In this document: positions 53,919-64,000 of the stretch, piece after piece
Layout: each line of letters opens with the position of its first letter
Numbering within the stretch: position 1 is the stretch's first letter
NCBI GenBank assembly: GCA_949825025.1
Contig: OX463781.1
Coordinates: 20,219,630 to 20,283,629 of the forward strand
Direction: 5' to 3'
Source: Siphlonurus alternatus
Taxonomy: Eukaryota; Arthropoda; Insecta; Ephemeroptera; Siphlonuridae
DNA: 64,000 nucleotides
Translations under genes and position numbers: made by a program
The notes under the pieces: generated by a model
What the model was told of the DNA's origin: nothing
Seen by the model: only the letters and a program-made list of their open reading frames with translations
Database searches by the model: none

Positions 53919-54226
53919 ACGATAATTAATTTCGTTGCAATTTACGTTGGATATTTGCCGCGTGACCACTTTGAGGTATCAAAAAATAAAAAAAGATCTG
54001 TCAACTTAAATATAATAACCCTTTTATTAAAATAGATTTCTGCTTCAATTTGATAATAACCAGCATTTTTTAAAATATGAGCACTATTGCAAGGAGATAA
54101 CTGGATTTGTGGGATATGTCGTGTACTCGTGCTAAAAGAGAAAAACAATTAGAATCGGGTGTATTTATTATTCCTGAACTAATATAAAATATATTGTAAT
54201 TGCACTGAATTCACAATGTTTGATAA

Positions 54227-54299
54227 CCAAGTTTCTTACTAGCCACGGTTAACGGCAGCCTAACGTAATAACACCAACCGCGGTTACTGAGAAAGTTGG
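54227..54299. repeat. Imperfect inverted repeat, possible short MITE
   Basis: CCAAGTTTCTTACTAGCCACGG on the left resembles CCAACTTTCTCAGTAACCGCGG on the minus strand from the right. No target duplication is visible. Confidence 0.5.
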
Positions 54300-55019
54300 A
54301 TTTTCTGGGATTTTCTTGAATTTCACCCATTAATTTTTGTTTTCATCAAGAAAATACTTGACGTTTTTATGTCTATTTTTTTGTAGTATATAGTGACTGC
54401 ATGTCTCACACTCAATTATTAATCACTCCATTTTTATAAGTGCACTTCAATGAACAGTACTTGATACTTCATTCCTGGCGTGTTTGCAGCTTTCATTTCC
54501 GAGCTTGGAAATAAAATTTAAAATTATAATTTTTTATCTACAAAGTGCATGAGATATTCTATAATTAAATTCACATTAATTAGTTACTTGATGCGCATTA
54601 TACAAAAACAGTTTAACAATCTGGATAATTCTGTCGTAAAACCTTGTATCGTAACATAAGTTACAACTGATTCAGGGTTAGTGAAACTTCCATCTAAAAA
54701 CTTTAACAAGAGTTTCAAGTACCTGGTTTTGACTTCTTAAAAAATATATATAAAAAAATATATTTTTTATATCGTCTTTATACGCTTCATTGATTTTTCT
54801 AGCTGAGTAAATTGGTTAAATGCACTGAGAAACGTAACTCAAGCTTCTTCCCTCCATTTTTTTTTAAATCTACTCCTACAATATGAAAACTTTTAAATTT
54901 TAATATATACACTATTATTTTTTTCAATTAATATTAAAAAAAAAACTTTTTATCGAACTCCTAAAAATATTCTAGTCTTCATATTTTAACTTTCTTGACG
55001 TAGATTTTACCCGTATAAT

Positions 55020-55200
55020 AAAAGTTTGTTGTGGACATCCTACATAAGCTCCCCCTATAGTGAGAGGAGCTTGGTGGATTACCACGTGTGACGTCACTGG
55101 TTCTTATCTTTAATGTCGAACTTCCTTGGTGTGTTGAAAGTAGCTAGTCCCCGTGATATAAAACTTTGATCTGGACATCCACTAAGCTCCTCTGGAGACA
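55020..55200. repeat. Three copies of a GGACATCC...AAGCTCC motif, one inverted
   Basis: GGACATCCTACATAAGCTCC (about 55036-55055) and GGACATCCACTAAGCTCCTC (about 55176-55195) are direct copies. GAGGAGCTTGGTGGAT (about 55064-55079) is an inverted copy with 15 of 16 bases matching the right one. A TGACGTCA site lies between (about 55090-55097). It may be a rearranged MITE. Confidence 0.6.
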
Positions 55201-55680
55201 ATACACGTCTAAGCCAATGAACAAAATGAAAGAAAATGAGTTTTTTTTTTAAAGGTAATATTATACCTACACCAAATAGCCTGAAAATTATTAAAAATAA
55301 TGCTTGTTTTACTATGTTCTTTTATTATTTTTTTATCAAAGATATTATTAAATTTTTATTATATAATTTAACATACGTTTATAATAGAATTTAATGAGAT
55401 GAAAATTAATTGTTAACTACCATTTATTTGGCAGTATTCCAAGTTTTGTATACGTTAACTCGATGTGGTATATATATTTTTTATACAGCAATGTTAGCGT
55501 TATAATTTTATTCAAAGGAATCAGCGGCTCACTAAATGTTGATTTTATTATCTTGATATATTATAGAAAGAAAACTTCATGAAATTCTGTCAGCATTATT
55601 AATTTCCATGTACGTACATGCAACACCATGATTTTTAATACGAAGCTTTAAGAATTCATATTATGTGTGACCTGAGTCTG

Positions 55681-56002
55681 AAATGGAGTATTGACCTAAA
55701 TTTTTTTATTGCAGAAATGGATAGAGCGTGCAAAGTTATGCTACCCTGATTTTTTTCAGATTTTTTAGAGCCCGGGAACTATTTTTAAAAAATTATTGAA
55801 AGTTATATTTGTGACGTCACGAGACGCTGCTCCTTAAGAAAAATATAGGACTTGTCACCACGTGACGTCACAAAAAGGACTTTCAATAATTTTTTAAAAA
55901 TACTTCCCGGGCTCTAAAAAATCTGGAAAAAATCAGGGTAGCATAACTTTGCACGCTCTATCCATTTCTGCAACAAAAAAAATTGAGGACAATACTCCAT
56001 TT
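55681..56002. mobile_element. Palindromic MITE, family B, copy 2, with TGACGTCA loop
   Basis: A 322-bp hairpin element with AAATGGAGTATTG at both ends. Arms of about 120 bp share CAGAAATGGATAGAGCGTGC, AAAGTTATGCTACCCTGATT and TTTTTAGAGCCCGGG. The loop region carries two inverted GTGACGTCAC palindromes. Shares arm blocks with 16838-17088, though the outermost ends differ. A target duplication is not clear. No coding capacity. Confidence 0.82.
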
Positions 56003-56556
56003 AACAAATTGTACTGTACTTTCATTATTTACTCGAGGTCAATTTCTTATCTCTTTTGCACAGTTAACGGCCTTATGCACGAATGAATTATTTTCAATAT
56101 TGATCCCCAAGCTCTCATCCCATCCTAAGAGTATGCAACTTTTGCTACAAAACTATGAGGAATATGAAATAGTGGAAATGAGGAATTAAGCTATACAAAC
56201 AGACAATTTATTATGCTTTGAGTATACAAAGCTCTTCATTTAAATTGAAACAGTAGCCGCCATTTTGTTTCTTGCCGTGAGTAATAAGTTAGCAAATACA
56301 AATTATTACCGCAGAAATATTACTATTTCAATATGTGGTAATTGCAAAACAAGCAGCTGGTTTAATTTTAATTATTGGCACTATACTGAATCATTTAACA
56401 GTATAGTCATTTATTGATTTACGCGCATATTATATTAAAACGACACCAAAATACTGATCAATATTTTAATATAAATTTAATGACAACATTACGTTCATAT
56501 TTGTTGAAAACAAATATAATTTTTGCAGTGATTTTATGTTTAAGCAACAAACATTT
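56003..56556. other. AT-rich sequence, nothing recognised
   Basis: A 68-codon frame at 55983-56189 begins inside the MITE arm and has no domain. Nothing else seen. Confidence 0.5.
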
Positions 56557-56766
56557 AGGGCTGTCTCACACAGGATCGCATGATTTAGAAGCGCATGATT
56601 TAAAAAGTGAGAAAATATGCGATCAGCGCCGATCAGGTATAAAGCCGAGCACACAGCTTCGTATCGTATGGCATCGATAAGAAATTTAGAACCGGTTCTA
56701 AATGAGAAACGTACGATCGCATACTTACGATCACAGAAATAATATGATTCTGTATGCGACCCACCT
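56557..56766. mobile_element. Degenerate MITE-like element
   Basis: The left end AGGGCTGTCTCACACAGGAT and the right end on the minus strand AAGGTGGGTCGCATACAGAA match imperfectly. The interior is rich in CGATCG/GATCGCAT words in both orientations (GCGATCAGCGCCGATCAG; GTACGATCGCATACTTACGA). The composition differs from its flanks. The target duplication is unclear and ends are approximate. Confidence 0.5.
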
Positions 56767-57659
56767 TACAAACTTCCCTCCATTGGTTGACAACTTGATA
56801 ATACGATGCTGGTTTCTTTGTTGACAGTAAAAAAAAAAAGAAAAAAAAATCGACATAAAACTGGAATTGACATTCGAGGTGCGAATATAATTGGGTTCTC
56901 CAAGTTAGGAGCTGTGTATAACAACAATATACGTACTTAAATTCGTTTTAATTTAAAAACTTACTACATACTATGAGTCATTTTATTTTTATGTAACATA
57001 ACAACAACAAAACTTGTATATAATAATATTGCAGTTGAAAATGTTGTGAAAAACATTTTTATTGTTATTGTTACATGAAATGCTACACACATTGTTGTAA
57101 AGGATGTAATACATTTTGTTACTTGTCATTGTAGTAGGAATTCAAAAATTTTTCACTTTTAAATTTATATTTATATATTTATATATAGCAGATTATCATT
57201 ATTGGATAAAAAAATATGTATTTTTATCCTTGCTAATTTTTGCAGTATGATTTTTTTTTATACACTATGTATGGTTTACCACATTGACAGCTTAATATTA
57301 CGAATGATGGAGTTGGAATAATAACTACCACGCTAGTTCAGTGGATCGAAAAAACGAGATTAATTAAAAAATGTTACTTTTTTTTTTATTTTACTGTATC
57401 ATATACTGTATGAGTAATATGATATTTAATAACAAATATATACAGACAGAGTTTAATTCTTTAATCCCTACACAAAATCATTCACAACTATAAATGTGTA
57501 TTAAATGTTAACGAAAGTTCTCAATACTAATAATAAGTATTCCATTCGATTGAAATTTATATACAGAGGAATGTAATTTTTTTATCAAACCTTAATTAGG
57601 TACTTCTACTTACTATATTATAATTACTCACAAAGTTTGAAATAACACAAACCTTCCGA
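56767..57659. other. AT-rich sequence, nothing recognised
   Basis: Short A and T runs, no frame or element of note. Confidence 0.5.
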
Positions 57660-57958
57660 AAACCCTAACTTTAGCGTTTCGTGGGCTCTTCCGGAACGGG
57701 AGCAGCCATACGCGCTTGCAATCCATCCCGTCATTTGCCTTTGACTGAGGGAAACGTGGAAACCTCAGCCAGGATAGACGCTGCAGTTTATTTCAATAAA
57801 CTGTATGTACAAAGGTCCAAGGTTAGGGGAACCACATGATGGAAAACATGATTTAAAAAAAAAAATTGTCACCCATCCAATTACTAACCACACTTACTAA
57901 GTGACTTCGGTGATCTGATGAGACCCGGTCAAACGCACTGTACCACACCTCCCACTTT
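57660..57958 (-). mobile_element. 5S rRNA-derived SINE (SINE3 type)
   Basis: Read on the minus strand, the head (about 57955 down to 57867) carries GTCTCATCAGATCACCGAAG and then GTGGTTAGTAATTGGATGGG TGAC. These match the conserved 3' two thirds of 5S rRNA, including the region of the internal pol III control elements (box A, box C). After an A/T-rich linker of about 80 bp, the body GGTTTCCACGTTTCCCTCAG and GGCAAATGACGGGATGG (about 57721-57765) matches the arthropod SINE body domain also present at 491-595. The first 20 or so bases of 5S are missing. The 3' end, near 57660, is approximate. It is a retroposon, not a functional 5S gene. Confidence 0.8.
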
Positions 57959-60900
57959 CAGAAAAAAAAATGTGAATTATCAATCAGTGTAAAAAATTGA
58001 CTGAATGTTTTGTTGTTGTTTTCTTTTTTCCAAAACCTACCCTTTGAACTCTTATTTAAATTTTTGTCCAGTGTTTGTGATTTTTGTTTAAATATTTTGT
58101 CGTCTTTAAAGGCTTGTTTTAAATTTACAAAACATTTTACATTGTTTTGAATTAATAATTGAAAACACTACTTGATCAAAAAACAAATCAGTTGTACAAA
58201 AAAAAAAAAAAAAAACATTATAAAGCTGACAAATAATTCCTAATCCCAACATTCCCAACCTGTCAATTTTCAAAGTGCTGAGTGTCATGAGTCAAAAATG
58301 TCAGATTTAAAAATATATAATCAATCACAAAGTAATGTATTATAAAATATTTATAAGCTGATATAAAAAAAGCAACAAAAAAATCCATTTGAAAATTTCA
58401 CATTTAATATTTATAAAAAAAAATAATGATTTTTAAAAACACTAATTACGTTTAATAACATTTGATTCCTTTATAAAACTTCATAAAACTTGGTGCTTTT
58501 TTTTTTAAATATAAAAATATTATTTTTATTTCTCATGAAACTGGTAAAAGTATCATATATAGCTAATCTCTCAATCCGCATCGAAATTGCCTCATTTACA
58601 TTAACTAAGCTTAAAGCGATCCTCTCCCAAGCAAAGTTAGTGAGCTTCAGAACTAAAATGCGTCCTTCGTCCTTCCCCGTGGCTGAAGTTTCCCTGAAAA
58701 TCTCCTCTCTAATATATTTATGTATAACATTGATGATGCATATAAAGTTTTATATCAGTTTCAGAATATTATGTATAAATATTAAATAAAACTTTCTAGA
58801 CATGATATAAATTTATTTATAATTAAGAAATTGATGTTAAATTAATTATATTTCAAATATAATAGTATTCAAGTAGTTTTATATATATTTGAACAATTCC
58901 AGCAAGTACTCATACATAATATCACCAATAGTTTTTTTTTTTTTTTTCCCCAGCTTATTAAATTCCTTCTAGATAGTCTTTTTAATGTATTATAAATGAG
59001 TTTTTCAAAACTCAGTAACTATAATTAAAAATAAATAAATGACAATTTTATAGTGTTGGCAATAAATTAACACTAATAAATAGATAATCTATAAAAGTTC
59101 TTATGAAGTGCAATTACTTTATTTTATTTTGCTTTTAAAAATAAAGAAAAGGCGTGAGGAGTTACACAGAGAGAAAATGCAACATTTTTTCGTTACAAAA
59201 AAATAATTCAATATCATGCACAACACAATTATTATAATAATATATAGTATGTACACTTTGCTTAACAAAAAGGTAAACATTAATAACTTACATAAAGGCT
59301 ATGGATGTTAACATGCATAATAACATGGATGTTAAAGTTTTTGTTAAGGAATGTGTACATACCATATATAATATATATAATAACAAATAGAATTTTTAAG
59401 AAGGTTTTTGATGAAAAAAATTCTGTGTTTAATGCATTATATTTCTTATTTATGTGAAGCATTTTACTCGAAATGCAATAAAGAAGCAACCATTAGATGT
59501 GCAGAAAAACAAATGTACTTTCTGCTCATTTTTCCCCCTTTAAAATTAAGAACGATATTTTTTCAAATTTATAATAATAATTGGCCTCAAATAAATTATT
59601 TTTTTAGTTGAGTTTACAAAAAAAAAATCAATATTGTGAATCATAATACAATATTATAGCAATAGAAACAAATTAAGAACAACAAAAATTCTCAAATTCA
59701 TCTGTATCATATGTTTTGTCACTTTTATTCAAGCATTTTAATTTTTTTTTTTAATATAAAACTAAAAGTTGAAAAATATAATTCATTTGCTACATTTCAC
59801 ATTTTGTTCCCAGCATGGGGTGTGCTGCGCTTCTCTATGAAATGCGATTAAACGTCTGATATAATACTGCAATAAAAGAGAATCAAGCTGGAAGTTTGTT
59901 TAAGTGTAATAGTTAAAAAAAACTCACATCACATAAACTTTTATTTTCTCCCCGAAAGAAATTTCATCTTTTTAAATTTGTGTCGTCAATCACCTTAGCT
60001 GCCGCATATCATTTCTCTTTTTTCGTAACAAAAAATTGCTCCTTCGCGTTAAAAACAATACCGCCAAGTCCACCAACATTTTTGTTCATTTTCGGTTATA
60101 AAGGTCACAAAAGAGAAAGAAAGCCATGTGACCATGAGCCAACAGCAGTTTGCTGTCATAAGAAAAATGAGACTCACTCGTGGATTAAGGCAGAAAGTCT
60201 TATTAAAAAAAATAGAGGGTGAAATAAAATGAAAATATAGCAATGAGAAAAATATTAAACGAAACAACAAAAAAAAGTCTATATAACCCCAAGAGTTTGT
60301 GAATTTTTATAAGAAAAATAATAAATAAAAACCCATTGGAGGTTTTGATATTTTTTTTTTGTTCTTTTTCTTTTCATTAAATTCATCTTGCACAACTAAA
60401 ATGGTTCTGATGGTTTCAACTGCGGAAAAAAATGAAGTTTTTTACAGTTTTTTTTTTTTAATTTTTCTTAAAAAAAAAACATATAATAAAATAAATTGAA
60501 AATAAATGAAAAAAAAAATGAACATCAAAATGTAACAATTTTTTATACGGTGTGTATAAATAAGATATAGCTTAAATATTATGAAATTTAATTATCTGTG
60601 TGCTAATATTTTTTACAACTAAACTATACCGGCAGTAGGTTATTAAATTAATTGATATTTAAAATATAACACATAATAAAAATCATGTGTTAAAAATCTA
60701 TAATGTGACATAAAAAAATATTTTATTTGCTACAGATGCAATTACGAAATAATATATATGGGTGATTTTAATTCTGCTATACGCAAACAGACTCAACTAT
60801 TCAAGCTCAACACATTCAAGTGTCAATGTTCTAATTTACTTGAGGTAGACGGATAAGGGCTGAAAATAACTTAATTATATAATATATATACCTAACCTAC

Positions 60901-61679
60901 TGTTTTATACCATAGCTTTTCTACTTATAAAAGTTTCCCTAAAATCAACTTTTTAGAATCGAATCCTTCAGTAATTACAAAGCTATTTTTTATGTTACAG
61001 TATGGAACTAAAAATATTTCCTTCATGTATTTTAAATGTTTTTTTATGATTTAACAAAATTGCTTGAATAATTTCTAATTACTTTAACAGCTAATTACAT
61101 GCACTACTTCATTTTCATATGATGTCTAATTAGAATTTTTCACTAAAAATACACTTAAAATAATTAAAGAAAAATGTTAAAAGTAATAAGATCTTTCTGA
61201 ACTTTCCTATTTTTTTTTTCATTAGCAACGAATGAAAGATCAATACGAAATTAAAATCTGTAGTAAAGTTATCATTCCCTCACAGTCCCTCTCACTCAAT
61301 TTACTAGCACGGACGATTTGGTAAAATTAATCATTGAAGAGCAATTTAATCTACTTATGCGTAAAGTATTGGAAAAGTTATCCATCTCTTGCACAAGAAA
61401 TGATGAACGAAAAGATTGATGATATCTTTCTTATCCAGAAAACAAAAGACAATCGTAAAGGAGTTAAAAGTAAAGTAATGATTATATTTTAGAGACCAAT
61501 AAATCTCACTTGTTAAGCTTTTTCTCAAACTAAAATGTCAGTGTTTAAAAAAGACTTTTGAAATTAAATAGTGTCAACTTTACGTAATTTAAAAGTTGTT
61601 GAAATATAATTAACAACATGATAAAAAATGTTAAATTTAATATCGATATAGTGTGATTGTGGTTATTGTAGTGGTAATG
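57959..61679. other. AT-rich sequence without recognised genes
   Basis: Frames of up to 99 codons (58490-58789) and 80 codons (59980-60222) show no recognisable domain. Patches of mixed composition at about 58560-58710 and 59985-60190 underlie them. Homopolymers are common (poly(A) near 58198-58215; poly(T) near 58932-58946). Confidence 0.45.
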
Positions 61680-62340
<661 letters not shown>

Positions 62341-62921
62341 CATGTATGATATGTTGCACGTTACAATTTAATATTTAAATATATTCATAAAAAGAAAATT
62401 ATTGTAAAAAATGATAAAGAATAAATTAAATTTTAATTTAAATTTTTAATTTTAAAGCTTTAAGATCAATTTTAAATATTTTTTTTATAAATATGATTTA
62501 AACATTTTAAACTGTATACATTTCCAAGATAATAATAATAATAATATCAAAATGGTAAATATTTTGGGACATAAATATTAGTATCTCGATATAAATAACA
62601 ATAAAATAAATTTAAAAAGTTAACTACGTATTGATAGTTGTTATACTTGATGAAAAAAGTCTTGTAGAAATATTAGCAATCTTATTTATATACGTATAGC
62701 TTTTGTTAAATTAAAAAAAGTTTTTACTTTCAGAAGTTCTTTTGTTAGGAACTTTTTTTTATCTAATCTTCTTTTCCTTTCCTTCACAAATACGTAATCT
62801 TTTACTTATGGATATGATATGGATGCAATTGAATGCAATCGTATTAGGCTGGATCAGTCATAAGATGAATTAGCTTGAGCAGAATATAAAATATTTTATT
62901 GGTTGGTTTTCCAGATACAAT
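62341..62921. other. AT-rich sequence, nothing recognised
   Basis: A short (AAT)n patch lies near 62531-62546; otherwise AT-rich. Confidence 0.5.
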
Positions 62922-63084
62922 AGGTCTGTTCTTAAATACACAATTACAAATAATCGATTATTATTGATGAACCTTCTGTACACATGAAACATGTACAAAT
63001 ACATTGATGAACCTCCTGTACATGAAACATAAGGTTCATCAAAAATAAGCGATTATTTCTGATTGTGTATTTAGGAACAGACCT
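62922..63084. mobile_element. Palindromic MITE
   Basis: A 163-bp inverted repeat. Both ends read AGGTCTGTTC[T/C]TAAATACAC, and inner arms share AAATAATCG and TTGATGAACCTT. The loop contains a partial internal duplication (TTGATGAACCT[T/C]CTGTACA twice). Target duplication is unclear. No coding capacity; the minus-strand 100-codon frame (62944-63246) crosses it by chance. Confidence 0.8.
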
Positions 63085-63689
63085 TTTGTTAGACGACCGC
63101 CGAATTTCAACTTTTATTTCAAAGGTATGCAATTTTTTTTTTTTAAAGTAAACACTCTTTACGCAAATAATAAGAAAAATCAATAAGTTTTGATATTCAT
63201 TGCTCTTCTTCTTAAAAAAAGCATATGCATCAGCGTGATTTTTCACTTGACATAAAAAGCGTTGGTATGAAAAGATAGATGATTAATCATGCCACATTAA
63301 TCATGCTTTGACAGTTGAGGACAAAAACAAAGAGTAATATAATAAAAAAACAACTTGAAAGCTTGGAAACATACTCGTTTATTTTCTCTGTCACCATCAA
63401 TTTTCCTCACTCCAGGTGCTTTGTAATTACAAAACTTTATTCTTATGCAACCCGCACAACAAATATGATGAAAAAGTTGCCTACTTTACAGGCTTTTACC
63501 TCTTCAAACAAAACTGTTTATTTAAATTTCGTAATGTGCTTCTTCAAAGGTAAAACATTTCGCTTCAGCTCATTGCAGCATAAAACTTCTCCTAAATTAT
63601 TCTACGTGCTTCTTTTCTTACAAAATATAAAAATATATGTTGTGGTAATTGAACTAAACGTAAAACAGATTTTACATTAATTTAAGTGC
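63085..63689. other. AT-rich sequence; one unrecognised frame
   Basis: A 121-codon plus-strand frame (63315-63680) is phenylalanine-, lysine- and threonine-rich with no recognisable domain. I regard it as chance. Confidence 0.4.
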
Positions 63690-63694
63690 TTATA

Positions 63695-63834
63695 AGGGGC
63701 ATTCACAAAGCCTTAAGGCCACATTTAAGGCTCAATAATTTAAGACCAGAAATTTTGGGTCTAAAAAACACGTCTAAAATCAAGCTTTAAATAATCGAGT
63801 CTTAAATGTGGCTTAAGACTTTGTGAATGCCCCT
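63695..63834. mobile_element. Palindromic MITE with TTATA flanks
   Basis: A 140-bp inverted repeat with ends AGGGGCATTCACAAAG on both strands, then CCTTAAGGCCACATTTAAG against TCTTAAGCCACATTTAAG. TTATA flanks both sides (63690-63694 and 63835-63839). An alternative reading is a 3-bp TAT duplication with the ends one base further out. No coding capacity. Confidence 0.82.
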
Positions 63835-64000
63835 TTATATTTTTATATCAGTGTGTTTCTTCATAAAACTAGTAGCTGAACTTTATATTTTTTTAATTAT
63901 TCTGTCAAGAAATCAATTATTTTCGTTTTTTTATCAATATTAAGGCTTATTGATTTCTTTTTAGTTATTTGGTGCATGTACAAAACTAAAATGACTTTTC

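Larger units (their letters stand above)
53919..55680. other. AT-rich sequence with two small repeat structures
   Basis: Contains the small inverted repeat at 54227-54299 and the repeat cluster at 55020-55200. No gene supported. Confidence 0.45.

Noticed and set aside
57867..57955. A 5S rRNA gene
   Set aside because: The first 20 or so bases of 5S are missing and the sequence runs into a SINE body, so it is a retroposon head.
63315..63680. A 121-codon frame near the right edge
   Set aside because: AT-driven amino acid composition and no domain.

Overview
This window looks like non-coding nuclear DNA from an arthropod, most probably an insect with a large genome. By eye it is roughly three quarters A+T. 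I found no convincing protein-coding gene, no rRNA or functional tRNA gene and no CRISPR. Open frames are short, low-complexity or fall inside repeats. The arthropod assignment rests mainly on two SINEs (about 306-640 and 57660-57958) that share a body domain I recognise from arthropod SINEs, one with a tRNA-like head and one with a 5S rRNA-like head. The window could be an intergenic desert or a very long intron; the sequence alone does not decide this.

What can be annotated is a dense set of short non-autonomous mobile elements, many with visible ends and target-site duplications (TSDs). The most striking is a 2.77-kb foldback-like element at 43703-46468. Its inverted arms are 15-bp minisatellite arrays, it is flanked by a perfect 9-bp duplication (AAGTGCTTC), and it carries a nearly perfect 386-bp palindrome (44648-45033) sitting between TTAA sites. 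A second nested case is a 172-bp hAT-type element (23162-23333) with a perfect 8-bp duplication, inserted in an older palindromic element (23077-23381).

Other palindromic MITE-like elements, left to right: 1425-1558 and 50707-50858 (one family, ATT duplications); 16838-17088 and 55681-56002 (one family); 20107-20326 (TAA); 25809-26246 (large hairpin with a GC-rich centre); 32912-33055 (TAA) with a decayed relative at about 43473-43594; 42501-42614; 50970-51274 with a fragment at about 12836-12887; a small one at 54227-54299; a degenerate one at about 56557-56766; 62922-63084; and 63695-63834 at the right edge. A third SINE-like retroposon with a poly(A) tail on the minus strand lies at about 53744-53918.

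Long microsatellites and homopolymers are scattered throughout: (TA)n, (TTTA)n, (CT)n, (AG)n, (GAT)n, and poly(A) or poly(T) runs up to 56 bases. A few islands of higher GC or lower homopolymer content (about 8030-8190, 30505-30660, 31440-31930, 35100-35345, 38160-38345, 61680-62340) stand out from the AT-rich background. They may be regulatory DNA, non-coding exons or unrecognised repeats. I cannot name a function for them.
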